Origin: Streptomyces sp. NBC_00193
GTDB lineage: Bacteria; Actinomycetota; Actinomycetes; Streptomycetales; Streptomycetaceae
DNA length: 64,000 nt
Assembly: GCF_026342735.1 (NCBI RefSeq)
Contig: NZ_JAPEMM010000002.1
Coordinates: forward strand, 1,302,001 to 1,366,000
Direction of reading: 5' to 3'
Shown: in pieces, positions 1 to 8,603 of the stretch
How the letters are laid out: each line of letters opens with the position of its first letter
How positions within the stretch are numbered: position 1 is the stretch's first letter
Program-made: the position numbers and the translations under genes
Notes under the pieces: model-generated
What the model was told of the DNA's origin: nothing
Databases searched by the model: none
Seen by the model: the letters and a program-made list of their open reading frames with translations, nothing else

Positions 1-155
1 GGGTGCAGGCCATTGCCCCCTGGGTGCTGACCGGCGCGGCCGTCGCGCTGGCCCTGATCCTCGCGGTGCTCGGCGCGCTGTTCGCGGTGCCGTACCTCCT
101 CCTGAGGTTCCGCAGCGACGACGAGGCCTCGGCCTCGGAGGCACCGAAGAAGTAG
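1..155 (+). CDS. C-terminal end of a membrane protein (cut by window edge)
   Basis: The reading frame is open from base 3 and ends at a TAG at 153-155. The visible 50 residues contain one strongly hydrophobic helix (roughly residues 7-35, rich in Ala, Leu and Val), followed by a short basic RFR patch and an acidic tail ending in lysines. This is the pattern of a last transmembrane segment with a cytoplasmic tail. The upstream part is outside the window, so the family cannot be named. It is transcribed in the same direction as the sphingomyelinase gene, about 100 bp upstream of it. Confidence 0.6.
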   Translation, partial: VQAIAPWVLTGAAVALALILAVLGALFAVPYLLLRFRSDDEASASEAPKK

Positions 156-184
156 CACTGCGTCCAGAAACCCGTGTCACAGGT

Positions 185-200
185 GTTACCGCGAAGTAAC
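185..200. promoter_or_regulatory. inverted repeat GTTAC-N6-GTAAC upstream of sphingomyelinase gene
   Basis: Two perfect 5-bp arms (GTTAC at 185-189 and GTAAC at 196-200) lie 57 bp before the start of the secreted sphingomyelinase gene. Position and symmetry fit a repressor or activator site in the promoter region. No specific regulator can be named. Confidence 0.3.
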
Positions 201-256
201 CCTGGCTGCTTGGATGGCGGAGCCGATCTTCCCCCACAGGAACGAGGGAGACCTCC

Positions 257-1246
257 ATGCCCCAGATCCAGCCCCGCAAGGCCCGCGCGGCCGCCGCGGC
301 CGTCGCCGCCATCGCCGTCGGATCGCTCGTCGCCACCGCGGCTCCCGCCGCCACCGCCGCGGAGAGCGCCGCCACGCCGCGGCTCAGCGTCCTGTCGTAC
401 AACGCGTTCCTGATGAGCAAGAACCTGTACCCCAACTGGGGCCAGGACCACCGGGCTGCGGAGATCCCCAAGGCCTCCTGGTACCAGGGCCACGACGTCG
501 TCGTGGTCCAGGAGGCCTTCGACAACGGCGCCTCCGACGCGCTGAAGGCCAACTCGGCCGCGCAGTACCCGTACCAGACCCCCGTCGTGGGCCGCAGCAA
601 GAGCGGCTGGGATGCCACGGGCGGCGCCTACTCCTCCACCACCCCGGAGGACGGCGGCGTCACGATCCTCAGCAAGTGGCCGATCGTGCGCAAGGAGCAG
701 GTGGTCTACAAGGACGCCTGCGGCGCCGACTGGTGGTCCAACAAGGGCTTCGCCTACGTCGTGCTGAACGTGAACGGCACCAAGGTCCACGTGGTCGGCA
801 CGCACGCCCAGTCCACCGACCCCGGCTGCGGCGCGGGCGAGGCGGCGGAGATGCGCGCCCGCCAGTTCCGGACCATCGACGCGTTCCTGGACGGCAAGAA
901 CATCCCGGCGAGCGAGCAGGTCATCGTGGCGGGCGACATGAACGTCGACTCGCGCACCCCGGAGCTCGCCACCATGCTGGCCAACGCCGACCTGGCCGGC
1001 TCCGACACCCGCACGGGGCACACGTACTCCTTCGACACCGCGCTGAACTCGATAGCGAAGTACCGCTACCCGACCGACCCGCGCGAGGACCTGGACTACG
1101 TGCTCTACCGCAAGGGCAACGCCCGCCCGGCGAACTGGGAGAACAACGTCGTCCTGGAGCAGTCGGCGCCCTGGACGGTCTCCAGCTGGGGCACCTCCTA
1201 CACGTACACCAACCTCTCCGACCACTACCCGCTGATCGGCCGCTGA
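257..1246 (+). CDS. sph: secreted sphingomyelin phosphodiesterase (neutral sphingomyelinase C type)
   Basis: Predicted to hydrolyse sphingomyelin to ceramide and phosphocholine outside the cell. The 329-residue product has a basic N-terminus and an alanine-rich signal peptide to about residue 35, then a single endonuclease/exonuclease/phosphatase fold. Family residues are visible in order: Asn49 in SYNAF, metal-binding Glu86 in QEAF, His183 in GTHAQ, Asp227/Asn229 in GDMNVD, Asp280 in LDY, and Asp322-His323 in SDHYP near the C-terminus. Length matches bacterial neutral sphingomyelinases. The ATG at 257 is preceded by a GAGGGAG site. The stop codon lies inside an 11-bp tandem repeat. Other enzymes of this fold (nucleases, inositol phosphatases) are less likely because the spacing and the DWW and NKGF segments suit sphingomyelinases. 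Confidence 0.85.
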   Translation: MPQIQPRKARAAAAAVAAIAVGSLVATAAPAATAAESAATPRLSVLSYNAFLMSKNLYPNWGQDHRAAEIPKASWYQGHDVVVVQEAFDNGASDALKANSAAQYPYQTPVVGRSKSGWDATGGAYSSTTPEDGGVTILSKWPIVRKEQVVYKDACGADWWSNKGFAYVVLNVNGTKVHVVGTHAQSTDPGCGAGEAAEMRARQFRTIDAFLDGKNIPASEQVIVAGDMNVDSRTPELATMLANADLAGSDTRTGHTYSFDTALNSIAKYRYPTDPREDLDYVLYRKGNARPANWENNVVLEQSAPWTVSSWGTSYTYTNLSDHYPLIGR

Positions 1247-1285
1247 TCGGCGGCTGATCGGCGGCTGATCGGCGGCTGATCGGCC
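1231..1285 (+). repeat. five-copy 11-bp tandem repeat across the sph stop codon
   Basis: Units of GCTGATCGGC[CG] start at 1231, 1242, 1253, 1264 and 1275. The sph stop codon (1244-1246) is in the second unit, so the last coding residues are the start of the array. Because 11 is not a multiple of 3, copy number changes would leave the first stop intact. Confidence 0.85.
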
Positions 1286-1316
1286 GGTGACCCACCGCTG
1301 ATCCGCCACACCGGAA

Positions 1317-1351
1317 GGGGGGTGCCCGCCGCGATCCGGCGGGCACCCCCC
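1317..1351. terminator. bidirectional hairpin terminator between sph and asdA
   Basis: Perfect 14-bp arms (1317-1330 and 1338-1351) flank a 7-nt loop, with TTT following on the plus strand. It lies between two convergent genes (ends at 1246 and 1371) and can serve both. Confidence 0.85.
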
Positions 1352-1370
1352 TTTCCTGCGGCCCCGGCCG

Positions 1371-3029
1371 TCAGCCGTTGGCCTTCGCCCGCTCCCACTC
1401 GCTCGCGTAGTCGTTGAAGATCCCCCGCAGGTGGTGGCCGATCTTCAGGTAGTCCAGGTCGTCGAGGTTGGCCAGCGACACGCGCACCGACCACTGGGGG
1501 CCGTCGAAGCCGCCGCCGTTGAGGAGGACCACCGAGGTCTGCTCGGCGAGGCGGAACAGCGGGTCGACGGGCTCGTAGTTCTTCTCCAGGAAGTCCGCGA
1601 AGTCCTTGCCGTGGACCCGTTCCGCCTCGGCCAGCAGGTCGAGCTCGATGTAGTACCCGGCCCGCTTGTCGTCCTCGGAGATCTTCATCTGGGCGCCCTC
1701 CAGCAGCAGGTCGAGCCTGCGGTGGACGATCTGCCGGATGCGCTCCTTGTACGCCTGGCCCTCGCCCAGCATGTCGAAGAGCGAGAAGAGCACCATCATC
1801 GTCTGCTGCGGCAGCGAGAGGCCGGCCGTGTGGTTGAGGGCCACCGACCGGGAGTCCGCGACGAGCCGGTCGATGAAGCGGATCTTCTCCGGCTCCAGGC
1901 TGAGGGTGCCGTACCGCTTGGCCAGCCGGTCCTTCTGGTCCTGCGGGAAGGCCGCGACCATCTCGTCGATGACGTTGTCGTCGTGCAGGCCGATGACGCC
2001 GAGCCGCCAGCCGGTGCAGCCGTAGTGCTTGGAGTACGAGTACACGAGCAGGGTGTTGCGGGGCAGGTCGGCGGCGATCGAGCGGAAGCCCGGCACGAAG
2101 GTGCCGTACACGTCGTCCGTCACGATCAGCAGGTTCGGGTTGCTGGTGGCGACGATGTCCTTGATCTGGTTCGCCACCCGCTCGCTCAGCGCGAGCGAGG
2201 GCGGGTTGGACGGGTTGACCAGGCAGACGAGCTTCACGGAGGGGTCGGCCAGCTTGGCGACCTCCTCCTCCGGGTAGCGCCACTGGCGCACGCCGGTCTC
2301 GGCGAAGAGGCTCGCGGAGACGTTGACCACCTCGAACTCGAAGGTGTCGAGCTCGGGGATCTCGATGTACGGGGTGAAGACCGGGGTCATCAGGGCGATC
2401 TTGTCGCCCTTCTTCAGGATCCCGTTCTTCATCAGCGAGTCGAAGATGTAGCACATGGCAGCGGTGCCGCCCTCGGTCGCGAACAGCGACAGGTTGTTGC
2501 CCTCCGGCGGCTTCTTGCCGAACATCTCGTCGGCGACGTAGCCGCGCACGACGTGCTCCGCGTGGGTCAGCATCCGGTCCGGGACCGGATAGTTGTCGCC
2601 CGTGATGGAGTCGGTCAGCTCGTGCACGAAGGCGTCCTTGTCGAACGGCCAGCGCGACAGGGCGTACTGGACGCACGCGGACAGCATCTCCACCCCCGGC
2701 AGGTCCGGGTGGCGCCGGGTCCAGGAATCGAACCGCTCCCCGATTCCCTTCTTCTCCGGCATCCCGCCGAGGTTGTCGGCGGTCCACACCCGGCGGGACT
2801 CGTCCAGCGCGAAGTAGCCCAGTGCGTAGAAGGCCTCGCGCGGCCCGGTGGCGATCCAGTTCGGGTTGCCGCGGCCCGCGTTGAGCATGGCGCGGGCGGT
2901 GGTGTCCTTCTGGCCCGGCTTGTCGGCCTGGGCGGCCGTGGCGAGCTGGATGAACTTGTCCTTCAGCTCGAACGGGCTGAGCTGTGCGAAGGACTGGATC
3001 TCCTCGCGGCTGAAAGTGGTCTCCGGCAC
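1371..3029 (-). CDS. asdA: aspartate 4-decarboxylase (bifunctional aspartate aminotransferase / L-aspartate beta-decarboxylase)
   Basis: PLP enzyme predicted to convert L-aspartate to L-alanine and CO2 in the cytoplasm. The 552-residue product is much longer than an ordinary class I/II aminotransferase, as expected for this family. Visible motifs are NPSNPPS at about 272-278 (substrate and PLP site), DDVYG at 305-309, and SYSKHYG with the Schiff-base lysine at 334. The GTG start at 3029 has an AAAGGA site upstream. Two AspT-type aspartate:alanine exchangers lie directly upstream on the same strand. With the enzyme they form the known aspartate/alanine cycle, in which an internal proton is consumed and electrogenic exchange produces a proton-motive force. 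Confidence 0.88.
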   Translation of the reverse strand: MPETTFSREEIQSFAQLSPFELKDKFIQLATAAQADKPGQKDTTARAMLNAGRGNPNWIATGPREAFYALGYFALDESRRVWTADNLGGMPEKKGIGERFDSWTRRHPDLPGVEMLSACVQYALSRWPFDKDAFVHELTDSITGDNYPVPDRMLTHAEHVVRGYVADEMFGKKPPEGNNLSLFATEGGTAAMCYIFDSLMKNGILKKGDKIALMTPVFTPYIEIPELDTFEFEVVNVSASLFAETGVRQWRYPEEEVAKLADPSVKLVCLVNPSNPPSLALSERVANQIKDIVATSNPNLLIVTDDVYGTFVPGFRSIAADLPRNTLLVYSYSKHYGCTGWRLGVIGLHDDNVIDEMVAAFPQDQKDRLAKRYGTLSLEPEKIRFIDRLVADSRSVALNHTAGLSLPQQTMMVLFSLFDMLGEGQAYKERIRQIVHRRLDLLLEGAQMKISEDDKRAGYYIELDLLAEAERVHGKDFADFLEKNYEPVDPLFRLAEQTSVVLLNGGGFDGPQWSVRVSLANLDDLDYLKIGHHLRGIFNDYASEWERAKANG

Positions 3030-3093
3030 GGTGGTTCGTTCCTTTGCGTCGGGGGCGTTCGGCCGGCCTCGCGGCCGGGGCGAAGGGGGGCGT

Positions 3094-4797
3094 TCAGTGG
3101 TTGAGGAGGACGATCACCGCGCCCCAGATCGTCAGCAGTACGTTGCTGATCGCGTAGGGGATCGTGTAACCGAGCGTCGGGACCTGCGATTTGGACTGTT
3201 CGTTGACCGCTCCGATCGCCGCCGTGGTGGTCTGGCCGCCCGCGAGGACGCCCATCAGGATCGGGAAGCGGATCTTCTGGATGTGATGGCCGACGAGGAA
3301 GCCCACCAGCAGCGGGATCAGCGTGATGACCGCACCCCAGATCAGCAGCCCCCACCCGGCGGAGGCGAGCCCGCTGGTGAAGCTGGGTCCGGCGTTGAGG
3401 CCGACGACCGCGACGAAGAGGCACAGGCCGAGGGTGTCCATGAACCACTGGGCCCCGGGCGGGACGTTGCCGTAGGTCGGGTACCTGCCGCGGATCCAGC
3501 CGAAGACCAGGCCCATGATCAGCGCGCCGCCCGAGGTGGACAGCGAGATCGGGACCCCGCCGGCGGTGAGGGCCGGGATGCCGAGGCAGCCGCCGAGGAA
3601 GATGCCGAGGCCCACCCAGATCATGTCGGTGGCGAAGCTGGTCGGGACCGGCTTGCCGATGGCCCGCCCGGCCGGGTCCACCAGGCGCTTGGGACCGGAG
3701 AGGATCAGCGTGTCTCCGCGCTCCAGCTGGGTGGAGAGCCGGTAGGGGAACTCCGCGCCGGAGCGGTAGAGCTTGTCGATGTAGACGCCGACCATGAAGG
3801 GCTCGGCCCGCAGCTCCGAGATGGTCTTGCCCAGCTGCGCCTTCTCGGAGGCGACCACGTGCAGGTTCTCCGTCTGGTAGCCGAGGAGTTCGACGTCGTC
3901 GGCCTCGGGGCCGATGTGCGTGCGGGCGTCGAACGCGACGAGGGATTCGCGCAGGGCGCTGACGGCGACGACGTCGCCCGCGGCCAGGACGGTCTGCTGG
4001 GTGTGGTCGATGATCGCGCCGTCCCGGCGGATCCGGGTGAGGTAGATCCGGCGGCCCAGCGACTTCTGCTGGTTCTCGAAGTCGTCGATGGTCCGGCCCA
4101 CGAGGTCGGGCCGCTGGATCGTGTAGGCCCGCAGGACGGCCTCGTAGTAGCCCTCGTGCAGGTCGGGGTCGTCGCTGGGCGCGTCGAGCTCCTTGGCGAG
4201 CTGAGCGCTCTCGGCGGCCAGGTTCCGGCGGTAGAGCCGGGGCAGCACGTTGGCCAGGAGCATCGCGCAGAGGATGGTGCCGAGCGGGTAGGTGACGGCG
4301 TAGCCGACCGCGACGAGGTTCTGCTGCTCGGTGATCTCGGACGGGCTGAGCCCGGGAAGGTTGCCGATCGCGTCCTGGGCGACGCCGATGACGGCGGACT
4401 GGGTGAGTGCGCCGCCGAGCAGGCCCGCGCTGAGCCCGGGGCCGTAGCCGAGCATCACGGCGAAGCCCCAGGAGACGAGCAGGCCGGTGACGCAGACGAT
4501 CACCGCGTTGAGGACCTGCGGCAGGCCGTCCCTCTTCAGGCCCCGGAAGAACTGCGGGCCGACCTTGTAGCCGAGGGCGAAGAGGAACATCGTGAAGAAG
4601 AGGTTCTTCACGGTCCCGTCGATGGTGATCTTGAACTGGGCGCCGAAGACCAGGCCCACGATGAGGCAGCCCGTGACGGCGCCCAGCCCGATGGCCTTCC
4701 ACCGCAACTTGCCGACGAGGAAGCCGAAGGCGACGGTGATGAAGACCAGGAGTTCGGGATGGGGCTTGAAGATGTTCCGTACGAGGAAGTCGATCAT
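3094..4797 (-). CDS. aspT: aspartate:alanine exchanger, AspT family (second copy)
   Basis: Membrane exchanger predicted to import aspartate and export alanine. The 567-residue protein has N-terminal TM helices to about residue 170, a long cytoplasmic central region with two TrkA-C/RCK-C-like segments (about 200-380), and a second block of TM helices to the C-terminus. This is the AspT architecture. Conserved glycine-rich blocks occur in both halves, including GGQTT in the last block. It lies 24 bp downstream of a second AspT homologue and 64 bp upstream of asdA, so all three are probably one transcript. The two copies are clearly divergent paralogues rather than a recent duplication, so they may form a heteromer or differ in substrate; the sequence does not decide. 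Confidence 0.85.
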   Translation of the reverse strand: MIDFLVRNIFKPHPELLVFITVAFGFLVGKLRWKAIGLGAVTGCLIVGLVFGAQFKITIDGTVKNLFFTMFLFALGYKVGPQFFRGLKRDGLPQVLNAVIVCVTGLLVSWGFAVMLGYGPGLSAGLLGGALTQSAVIGVAQDAIGNLPGLSPSEITEQQNLVAVGYAVTYPLGTILCAMLLANVLPRLYRRNLAAESAQLAKELDAPSDDPDLHEGYYEAVLRAYTIQRPDLVGRTIDDFENQQKSLGRRIYLTRIRRDGAIIDHTQQTVLAAGDVVAVSALRESLVAFDARTHIGPEADDVELLGYQTENLHVVASEKAQLGKTISELRAEPFMVGVYIDKLYRSGAEFPYRLSTQLERGDTLILSGPKRLVDPAGRAIGKPVPTSFATDMIWVGLGIFLGGCLGIPALTAGGVPISLSTSGGALIMGLVFGWIRGRYPTYGNVPPGAQWFMDTLGLCLFVAVVGLNAGPSFTSGLASAGWGLLIWGAVITLIPLLVGFLVGHHIQKIRFPILMGVLAGGQTTTAAIGAVNEQSKSQVPTLGYTIPYAISNVLLTIWGAVIVLLNH

Positions 4798-4821
4798 GCT
4801 GGTACCCGTCCTGGTGGGGGG

Positions 4822-6501
4822 TCAGGCGCCGAGGATCCCGACGAGGATCGGTCCGGTGAGTGGGAGCAGGAAGTTGGACAGCGCGTAGGTGATCGTGTAG
4901 CCGAGCATCGGTACCGAGCTCTGCGCCACCTGCGTGACCGAGGTGATGGCCGGCGTGGAGCACTGCTGTCCGGCGATGGCGCCGATCAGCAGCGGCTTCT
5001 CGATCTTCAGGAGCTTGCGCCCGACGACCAGCGAGATCGTGGCCGGTACGAGGACCATGGCGATCCCGGCGAACGGCAGCAGGGCCCCGTACTCCTTGAG
5101 CAGCGGCCAGGCCTGAGGGCCCGAGGTCAGGCCGGTGCAGGCGATGAAGACCGCGAGCCCCATGTCCTTGATGGTGGTGGCGGCTTGCGGCGGGAAGGCG
5201 CCGAAGGTCTGCCGGCGGGAGCGGAACCAGCCGAAGAGCAGGCCCGAGATCAGACAGCCGCCGCCGGTGCCGAGCGAGAGCGGGACTCCGCCGAGGCGGA
5301 CCACGAGCTGGCCGATGAGCGAGCCGAGCGCGATGCCGAGACCGAGGTAGATGAAGTCGGTGGCGTCGTTCTTGGCCACCGTGCCGATCTTCTCCACGAG
5401 CCGGTTCAGGCCCGAGCGGGCGCCCACCAGGGTGACGACGTCACCGCGCTCGACGACGGTGTCCGGGTTGGCGGGCAGGTGCTGCTCGCCGCGGAGCACG
5501 TCGGTCACGTACACGCCGCTGCGCCCGAACTCCGCGTGGGTGGAGCGGATCTCGTCCAGGGTCTTGCCGGCGACCGACTTGTCGGTCATGGCGACCTGGC
5601 GGGTGGCGAGCGGGGTGTCCACCCCCGGGATGCCGGGGGTCTCCGGGCCGATGGCCCGGCCGGCCGCGATGGCCTCGGAGCGCCGTCCGACGACGAGGAC
5701 GAGGTCGGAGAGGGTGAGTTCGAGGTCCGGGGCGGGGGTCAGGTCCTTGGAGCCGCGCCGGACGGCCTCCACGGTGACCCCGCCGCCGAAGGCCGCTTCC
5801 AGGTTCCCGACGGTGCGGCCGTCGGCGAGGGTGACCAGGTGGGTGCGCCCGACCAGGCCGGGCAGCGCCTCGCGCTCGTCGCTCTCCAGGCCGCCGCCGG
5901 AGCCGCGCAGCTTCTCCCACAGGGCGCGCGAGGCGTCCGCGAGGTTGATGCGGAGCAGCATCGGCATGATCTGGCTGGTGTAGATGACGATGGTGACCAG
6001 GCCGAAGAGGTAGCAGACCGTGTACGCGGTGGCCACGTGGCCCTGGTACGTGGAGATCTGGTCCGCGGTCAGGTCGGGCAGTTTGCCGATCGCCTCGGTG
6101 GCGGTGCCGACCACGGCGGATTCGGTGGCCGCGCCGGCGAGGATGCCGGAGGCGGTGCCGACGTCGAGGTCGAAGGCCTTGGCCAGCAGGTAGGCGAGGC
6201 CGAGCACGCTGACGAGCTCGATGAAGCAGAGCGCGAAGAAGCGCATGCTCTTGCGGTTGAGGTTGGCGAAGAACTGCGGTCCGGCCATGTAGCCCAGGGC
6301 GAAGATGAAGAGCGCGAAGAAGATCGTCTTCACGTCGGCGTCGATCTCGATCTTGGCCCAGGCGCCGAGCAGCAGCGACACGATCAGCGTGCCGCAGATG
6401 CCGCCGAGGGTGATCGGGCCGACGCGGACCTTGCCGAGGAGGTAGCCGGCCGCAAGGCAGAGGAACAGGGCGAGTTCGGGGTGGTCTTGCAGCACACCCA
6501 T
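4822..6501 (-). CDS. aspT: aspartate:alanine exchanger, AspT family (first copy, operon leader)
   Basis: First gene of the aspT-aspT-asdA operon. The 559-residue product starts MGVLQDHPELALF. It has the same layout as its neighbour: a TM block to about residue 185, two RCK-C-like cytoplasmic segments (about 210-370) and a C-terminal TM block. A GQQCSTPA segment sits where the second copy has GGQTTTAA, so the substrate-path residues differ between copies. The ATG at 6501 is preceded by an AAGGGCGG Shine-Dalgarno sequence that lies within the arm of a hairpin at 6511-6529. A 20-bp near-palindrome (6542-6561) further upstream is a candidate operator. The pairing with asdA is the main argument for the AspT assignment. 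Confidence 0.83.
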   Translation of the reverse strand: MGVLQDHPELALFLCLAAGYLLGKVRVGPITLGGICGTLIVSLLLGAWAKIEIDADVKTIFFALFIFALGYMAGPQFFANLNRKSMRFFALCFIELVSVLGLAYLLAKAFDLDVGTASGILAGAATESAVVGTATEAIGKLPDLTADQISTYQGHVATAYTVCYLFGLVTIVIYTSQIMPMLLRINLADASRALWEKLRGSGGGLESDEREALPGLVGRTHLVTLADGRTVGNLEAAFGGGVTVEAVRRGSKDLTPAPDLELTLSDLVLVVGRRSEAIAAGRAIGPETPGIPGVDTPLATRQVAMTDKSVAGKTLDEIRSTHAEFGRSGVYVTDVLRGEQHLPANPDTVVERGDVVTLVGARSGLNRLVEKIGTVAKNDATDFIYLGLGIALGSLIGQLVVRLGGVPLSLGTGGGCLISGLLFGWFRSRRQTFGAFPPQAATTIKDMGLAVFIACTGLTSGPQAWPLLKEYGALLPFAGIAMVLVPATISLVVGRKLLKIEKPLLIGAIAGQQCSTPAITSVTQVAQSSVPMLGYTITYALSNFLLPLTGPILVGILGA

Positions 6502-6510
6502 GGGCGATCA

Positions 6511-6529
6511 GCCGCCCTTGCCGGGCGGC
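6511..6529 (-). promoter_or_regulatory. leader hairpin sequestering the aspT Shine-Dalgarno
   Basis: Perfect 7-bp arms GCCGCCC/GGGCGGC with a 5-nt loop. On the minus strand the arm nearest the gene contains the AAGGGCGG ribosome-binding site. The same GGGCG can instead pair with CGCCC immediately before the ATG, so two exclusive hairpins can form around the start site. Confidence 0.4.
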
Positions 6530-6541
6530 GTGGCGGATTCA

Positions 6542-6561
6542 GGGCATATGCACATTTGCCC
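6542..6561. promoter_or_regulatory. 20-bp near-palindromic candidate operator upstream of aspT
   Basis: The sequence begins GGGCA and ends TGCCC and matches its own reverse complement at 16 of 20 positions. It lies about 40 bp upstream of the first aspT start and next to the fadD terminator, a natural operator position. Confidence 0.4.
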
Positions 6562-6566
6562 ACCCT

Positions 6567-6598
6567 TGCCCGGTGAGCGTCCATCCGCTCACCGGGCA
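6567..6598 (-). terminator. hairpin terminator downstream of fadD
   Basis: Perfect 12-bp arms (6567-6578 and 6587-6598, TGCCCGGTGAGC type) with an 8-nt loop lie 25 bp beyond the fadD stop on the minus strand. There is no strong T run, as usual in high-GC actinobacteria. Confidence 0.7.
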
Positions 6599-6622
6599 GG
6601 GCCGTTCGTGTGACGGACCTTC

Positions 6623-8506
6623 CTACGAAGCCTCGTGCGGGGCGGAGTCCGGCCCGGAGTGCGGCTCCGCGTACAGCCCCTCGATCAGCTCCGCGTACTT
6701 CTCCCGGACCACCCGGCGGCGCAGTTTCAGGGACGGGGTCAGCTCCCCCGACTCCGGACCCCACTCACCGGTCAGCACCCGGTAGCGCTTGATCTGCTCG
6801 GTGCGGTTGAGCCGGGCGTTGGCGGCTTCGACGGCCCGGGCGATCTCCTCCCGTACGGCCGGGTGCGCGGCGAGCTCCTCGGGCGTGGCGGCCGCCGCGC
6901 CGTCGATGCCATGGGCCTGCGCCCAGGCCGGGCCGAGCTCGGGGTCCAGGACGAGGAGGGCGACGAGGTAGGAGCGGCCGTCGCCGTGCACCAGGGCCTG
7001 CCCGATCAGGGGGTGTTCCTTGACGGTGTTCTCCACCAGGGCGGGCGAGACGTTCTTCCCGTTCGAGGTGATGATCAGTTCCTTCTTGCGGTCGGTCAGC
7101 CAGAGGAACCCCGCCTCGTCGAGCCGCCCGATGTCCCCCGTCGGGAACCAGCCCTCCGCATCGGAGGCGCTCTCCACCGAACCGTCCGGGAGGAGGTACC
7201 CGCCGAAGACCGTCTCCCCGCGCGTGAAGATCTCCCCGTCCTCGGCGATCCGCAGCTCCAGCCCCTGGATCGGGCGGCCCACGGAGCCCAGCCGGAAGCC
7301 GTCCGGGCTGTTGACCGTGCACACGCCGGAGGTCTCGGTCAGCCCCCACGCGTCCATGATGGTGATCCCCCAGCCCGCCCAGAAGCGGACCACGTCGATC
7401 GGCATCGGCGCGGTCGCGCTGGCCGTCCAGACCAGGCGGTCCAGCCCGGCCAGGGTCAGCAGCGGGTCCAGCACCCGTTCCTTGGCCGCGGCGTACGAGG
7501 CTTCGAGCCCGGCCGGGACCTCCTCGCCGCGCTCCCGGTGGCCGGCCCGCTCCCGCGCCAGGTCGTTGGCGCCTTCGATGGCGCGGCGCTGCTCCTCGGG
7601 CAGCCGCCCGAGCACGGCCCGTACGGAGGCGGCCAGCTTCTCCCACACCCGGGGCACCCCGAAGAACTGCACCGGGTGCAGCTCGCGCACCGCGACCGAT
7701 ACGGCGGCCGGGTCGGCGCACAGCCGGACGTGGGCGGCCCGCAGGAGCGGGAGGTAGATGCCGAGGATCCGCTCGGCGATGTGGGCGAAGGGCAGGTAAC
7801 AGAGGTGCTCGGCGTGCTCGGGCAGCTCGATGTGCCCGTCGAGGCGGACGGACTGGAGCACGATGTTGCGGTGGGTCAGGCGCACCCCCTTGGGGTCGCC
7901 GGTGGTGCCCGAGGTGTAGACGACGGTCAACGGGTCCTCGGGGCGGGACTCCCGCCAGGCCTTCTCGAAGGCCTCGGACCGGTGCAGGTGGACCCCGCCG
8001 GCGTACACCGACGCGTAGGTCGAGTGCGGGCCGGCCTCGGGGGCCTCGGCCACGACGAGCCGTTCCAGCGGGGTGCCGGGGTCGCTCAGCAGCGGCTCCC
8101 ACCGGGCCAGCTCCCGGGCGCCCTCGACCACGGCGAGCCGGGCCCGGCTGTGGCGGGCTATGTGGGCGATCTGCTCGGGCGCGGAGGTCCCGTACACGGT
8201 GACGGGGACGGCGCCGAGGTGGACCAGGGCGAGGTCGGTGAGCCAGTGCTCGGGGCGGTTGCCCATCATCAGCAGGACGTGCTCGCCGCGTTCGACGCCC
8301 AGGGAGGCGTAGCCGGCGGCGAGGACGGCCACCTTGCGGCGGACGTCCGACCAGCTGAGGGTGGTCCAGGCCGTGCCGTCAGTGCCCTCGGCGCCCTCGC
8401 GCCACGAGAGGGCGGGCAGGTCGCCGTGCTCGGCGGCGTTGCGCGCCAGCAGGGCGGGCAGGGTGAGCTCGTCGGGAGGTGCGGGCAGGCGCAGTTTCGT
8501 GGGCAT
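6623..8506 (-). CDS. fadD: long-chain fatty-acid--CoA ligase (AMP-forming)
   Basis: Predicted to activate long-chain fatty acids to acyl-CoA using ATP and CoA. The 627-residue product is a complete ANL-superfamily enzyme. The nucleotide-binding motif YTSGTTGDPKG is at 197-207. A DAWGLTETSG acyl-adenylate motif follows in the middle, then the TGDIG and DRKKELIITSNGKNVSP segments holding the hinge and the C-terminal catalytic lysine region. Length and motif spelling fit the FadD15/FAA group rather than medium-chain ligases. The ATG at 8506 diverges from a MerR regulator across a 97-bp gap with a palindrome. A regulatory link is likely but inferred. Confidence 0.85.
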   Translation of the reverse strand: MPTKLRLPAPPDELTLPALLARNAAEHGDLPALSWREGAEGTDGTAWTTLSWSDVRRKVAVLAAGYASLGVERGEHVLLMMGNRPEHWLTDLALVHLGAVPVTVYGTSAPEQIAHIARHSRARLAVVEGARELARWEPLLSDPGTPLERLVVAEAPEAGPHSTYASVYAGGVHLHRSEAFEKAWRESRPEDPLTVVYTSGTTGDPKGVRLTHRNIVLQSVRLDGHIELPEHAEHLCYLPFAHIAERILGIYLPLLRAAHVRLCADPAAVSVAVRELHPVQFFGVPRVWEKLAASVRAVLGRLPEEQRRAIEGANDLARERAGHRERGEEVPAGLEASYAAAKERVLDPLLTLAGLDRLVWTASATAPMPIDVVRFWAGWGITIMDAWGLTETSGVCTVNSPDGFRLGSVGRPIQGLELRIAEDGEIFTRGETVFGGYLLPDGSVESASDAEGWFPTGDIGRLDEAGFLWLTDRKKELIITSNGKNVSPALVENTVKEHPLIGQALVHGDGRSYLVALLVLDPELGPAWAQAHGIDGAAAATPEELAAHPAVREEIARAVEAANARLNRTEQIKRYRVLTGEWGPESGELTPSLKLRRRVVREKYAELIEGLYAEPHSGPDSAPHEAS

Positions 8507-8556
8507 GGGCAGCTCCTTGCCGTTTCACATCGTTGGTGCGACAGCAATACTGTTGA

Positions 8557-8569
8557 ACACGAACCGTGT
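8557..8569. promoter_or_regulatory. ACACG-N3-CGTGT palindrome in the fadD-merR divergent promoter
   Basis: Perfect 5-bp arms separated by AAC, centred in the 97-bp intergenic region between divergent genes. MerR-family proteins bind short palindromes in promoters next to their own genes, so this is the best candidate site for the adjacent regulator. Confidence 0.45.
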
Positions 8570-8603
8570 CGACGCGCTGATCAGAGAGCAAGGCGGAAAG
8601 CCC

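Noticed and set aside
2848..6576. A 1242-residue plus-strand open frame opposite the aspT-aspT-asdA operon
   Set aside because: It is composed of Gly/Asp/Arg/Glu-rich shadow sequence with no domain, and the minus-strand frames encode clear AspT and AsdA proteins.
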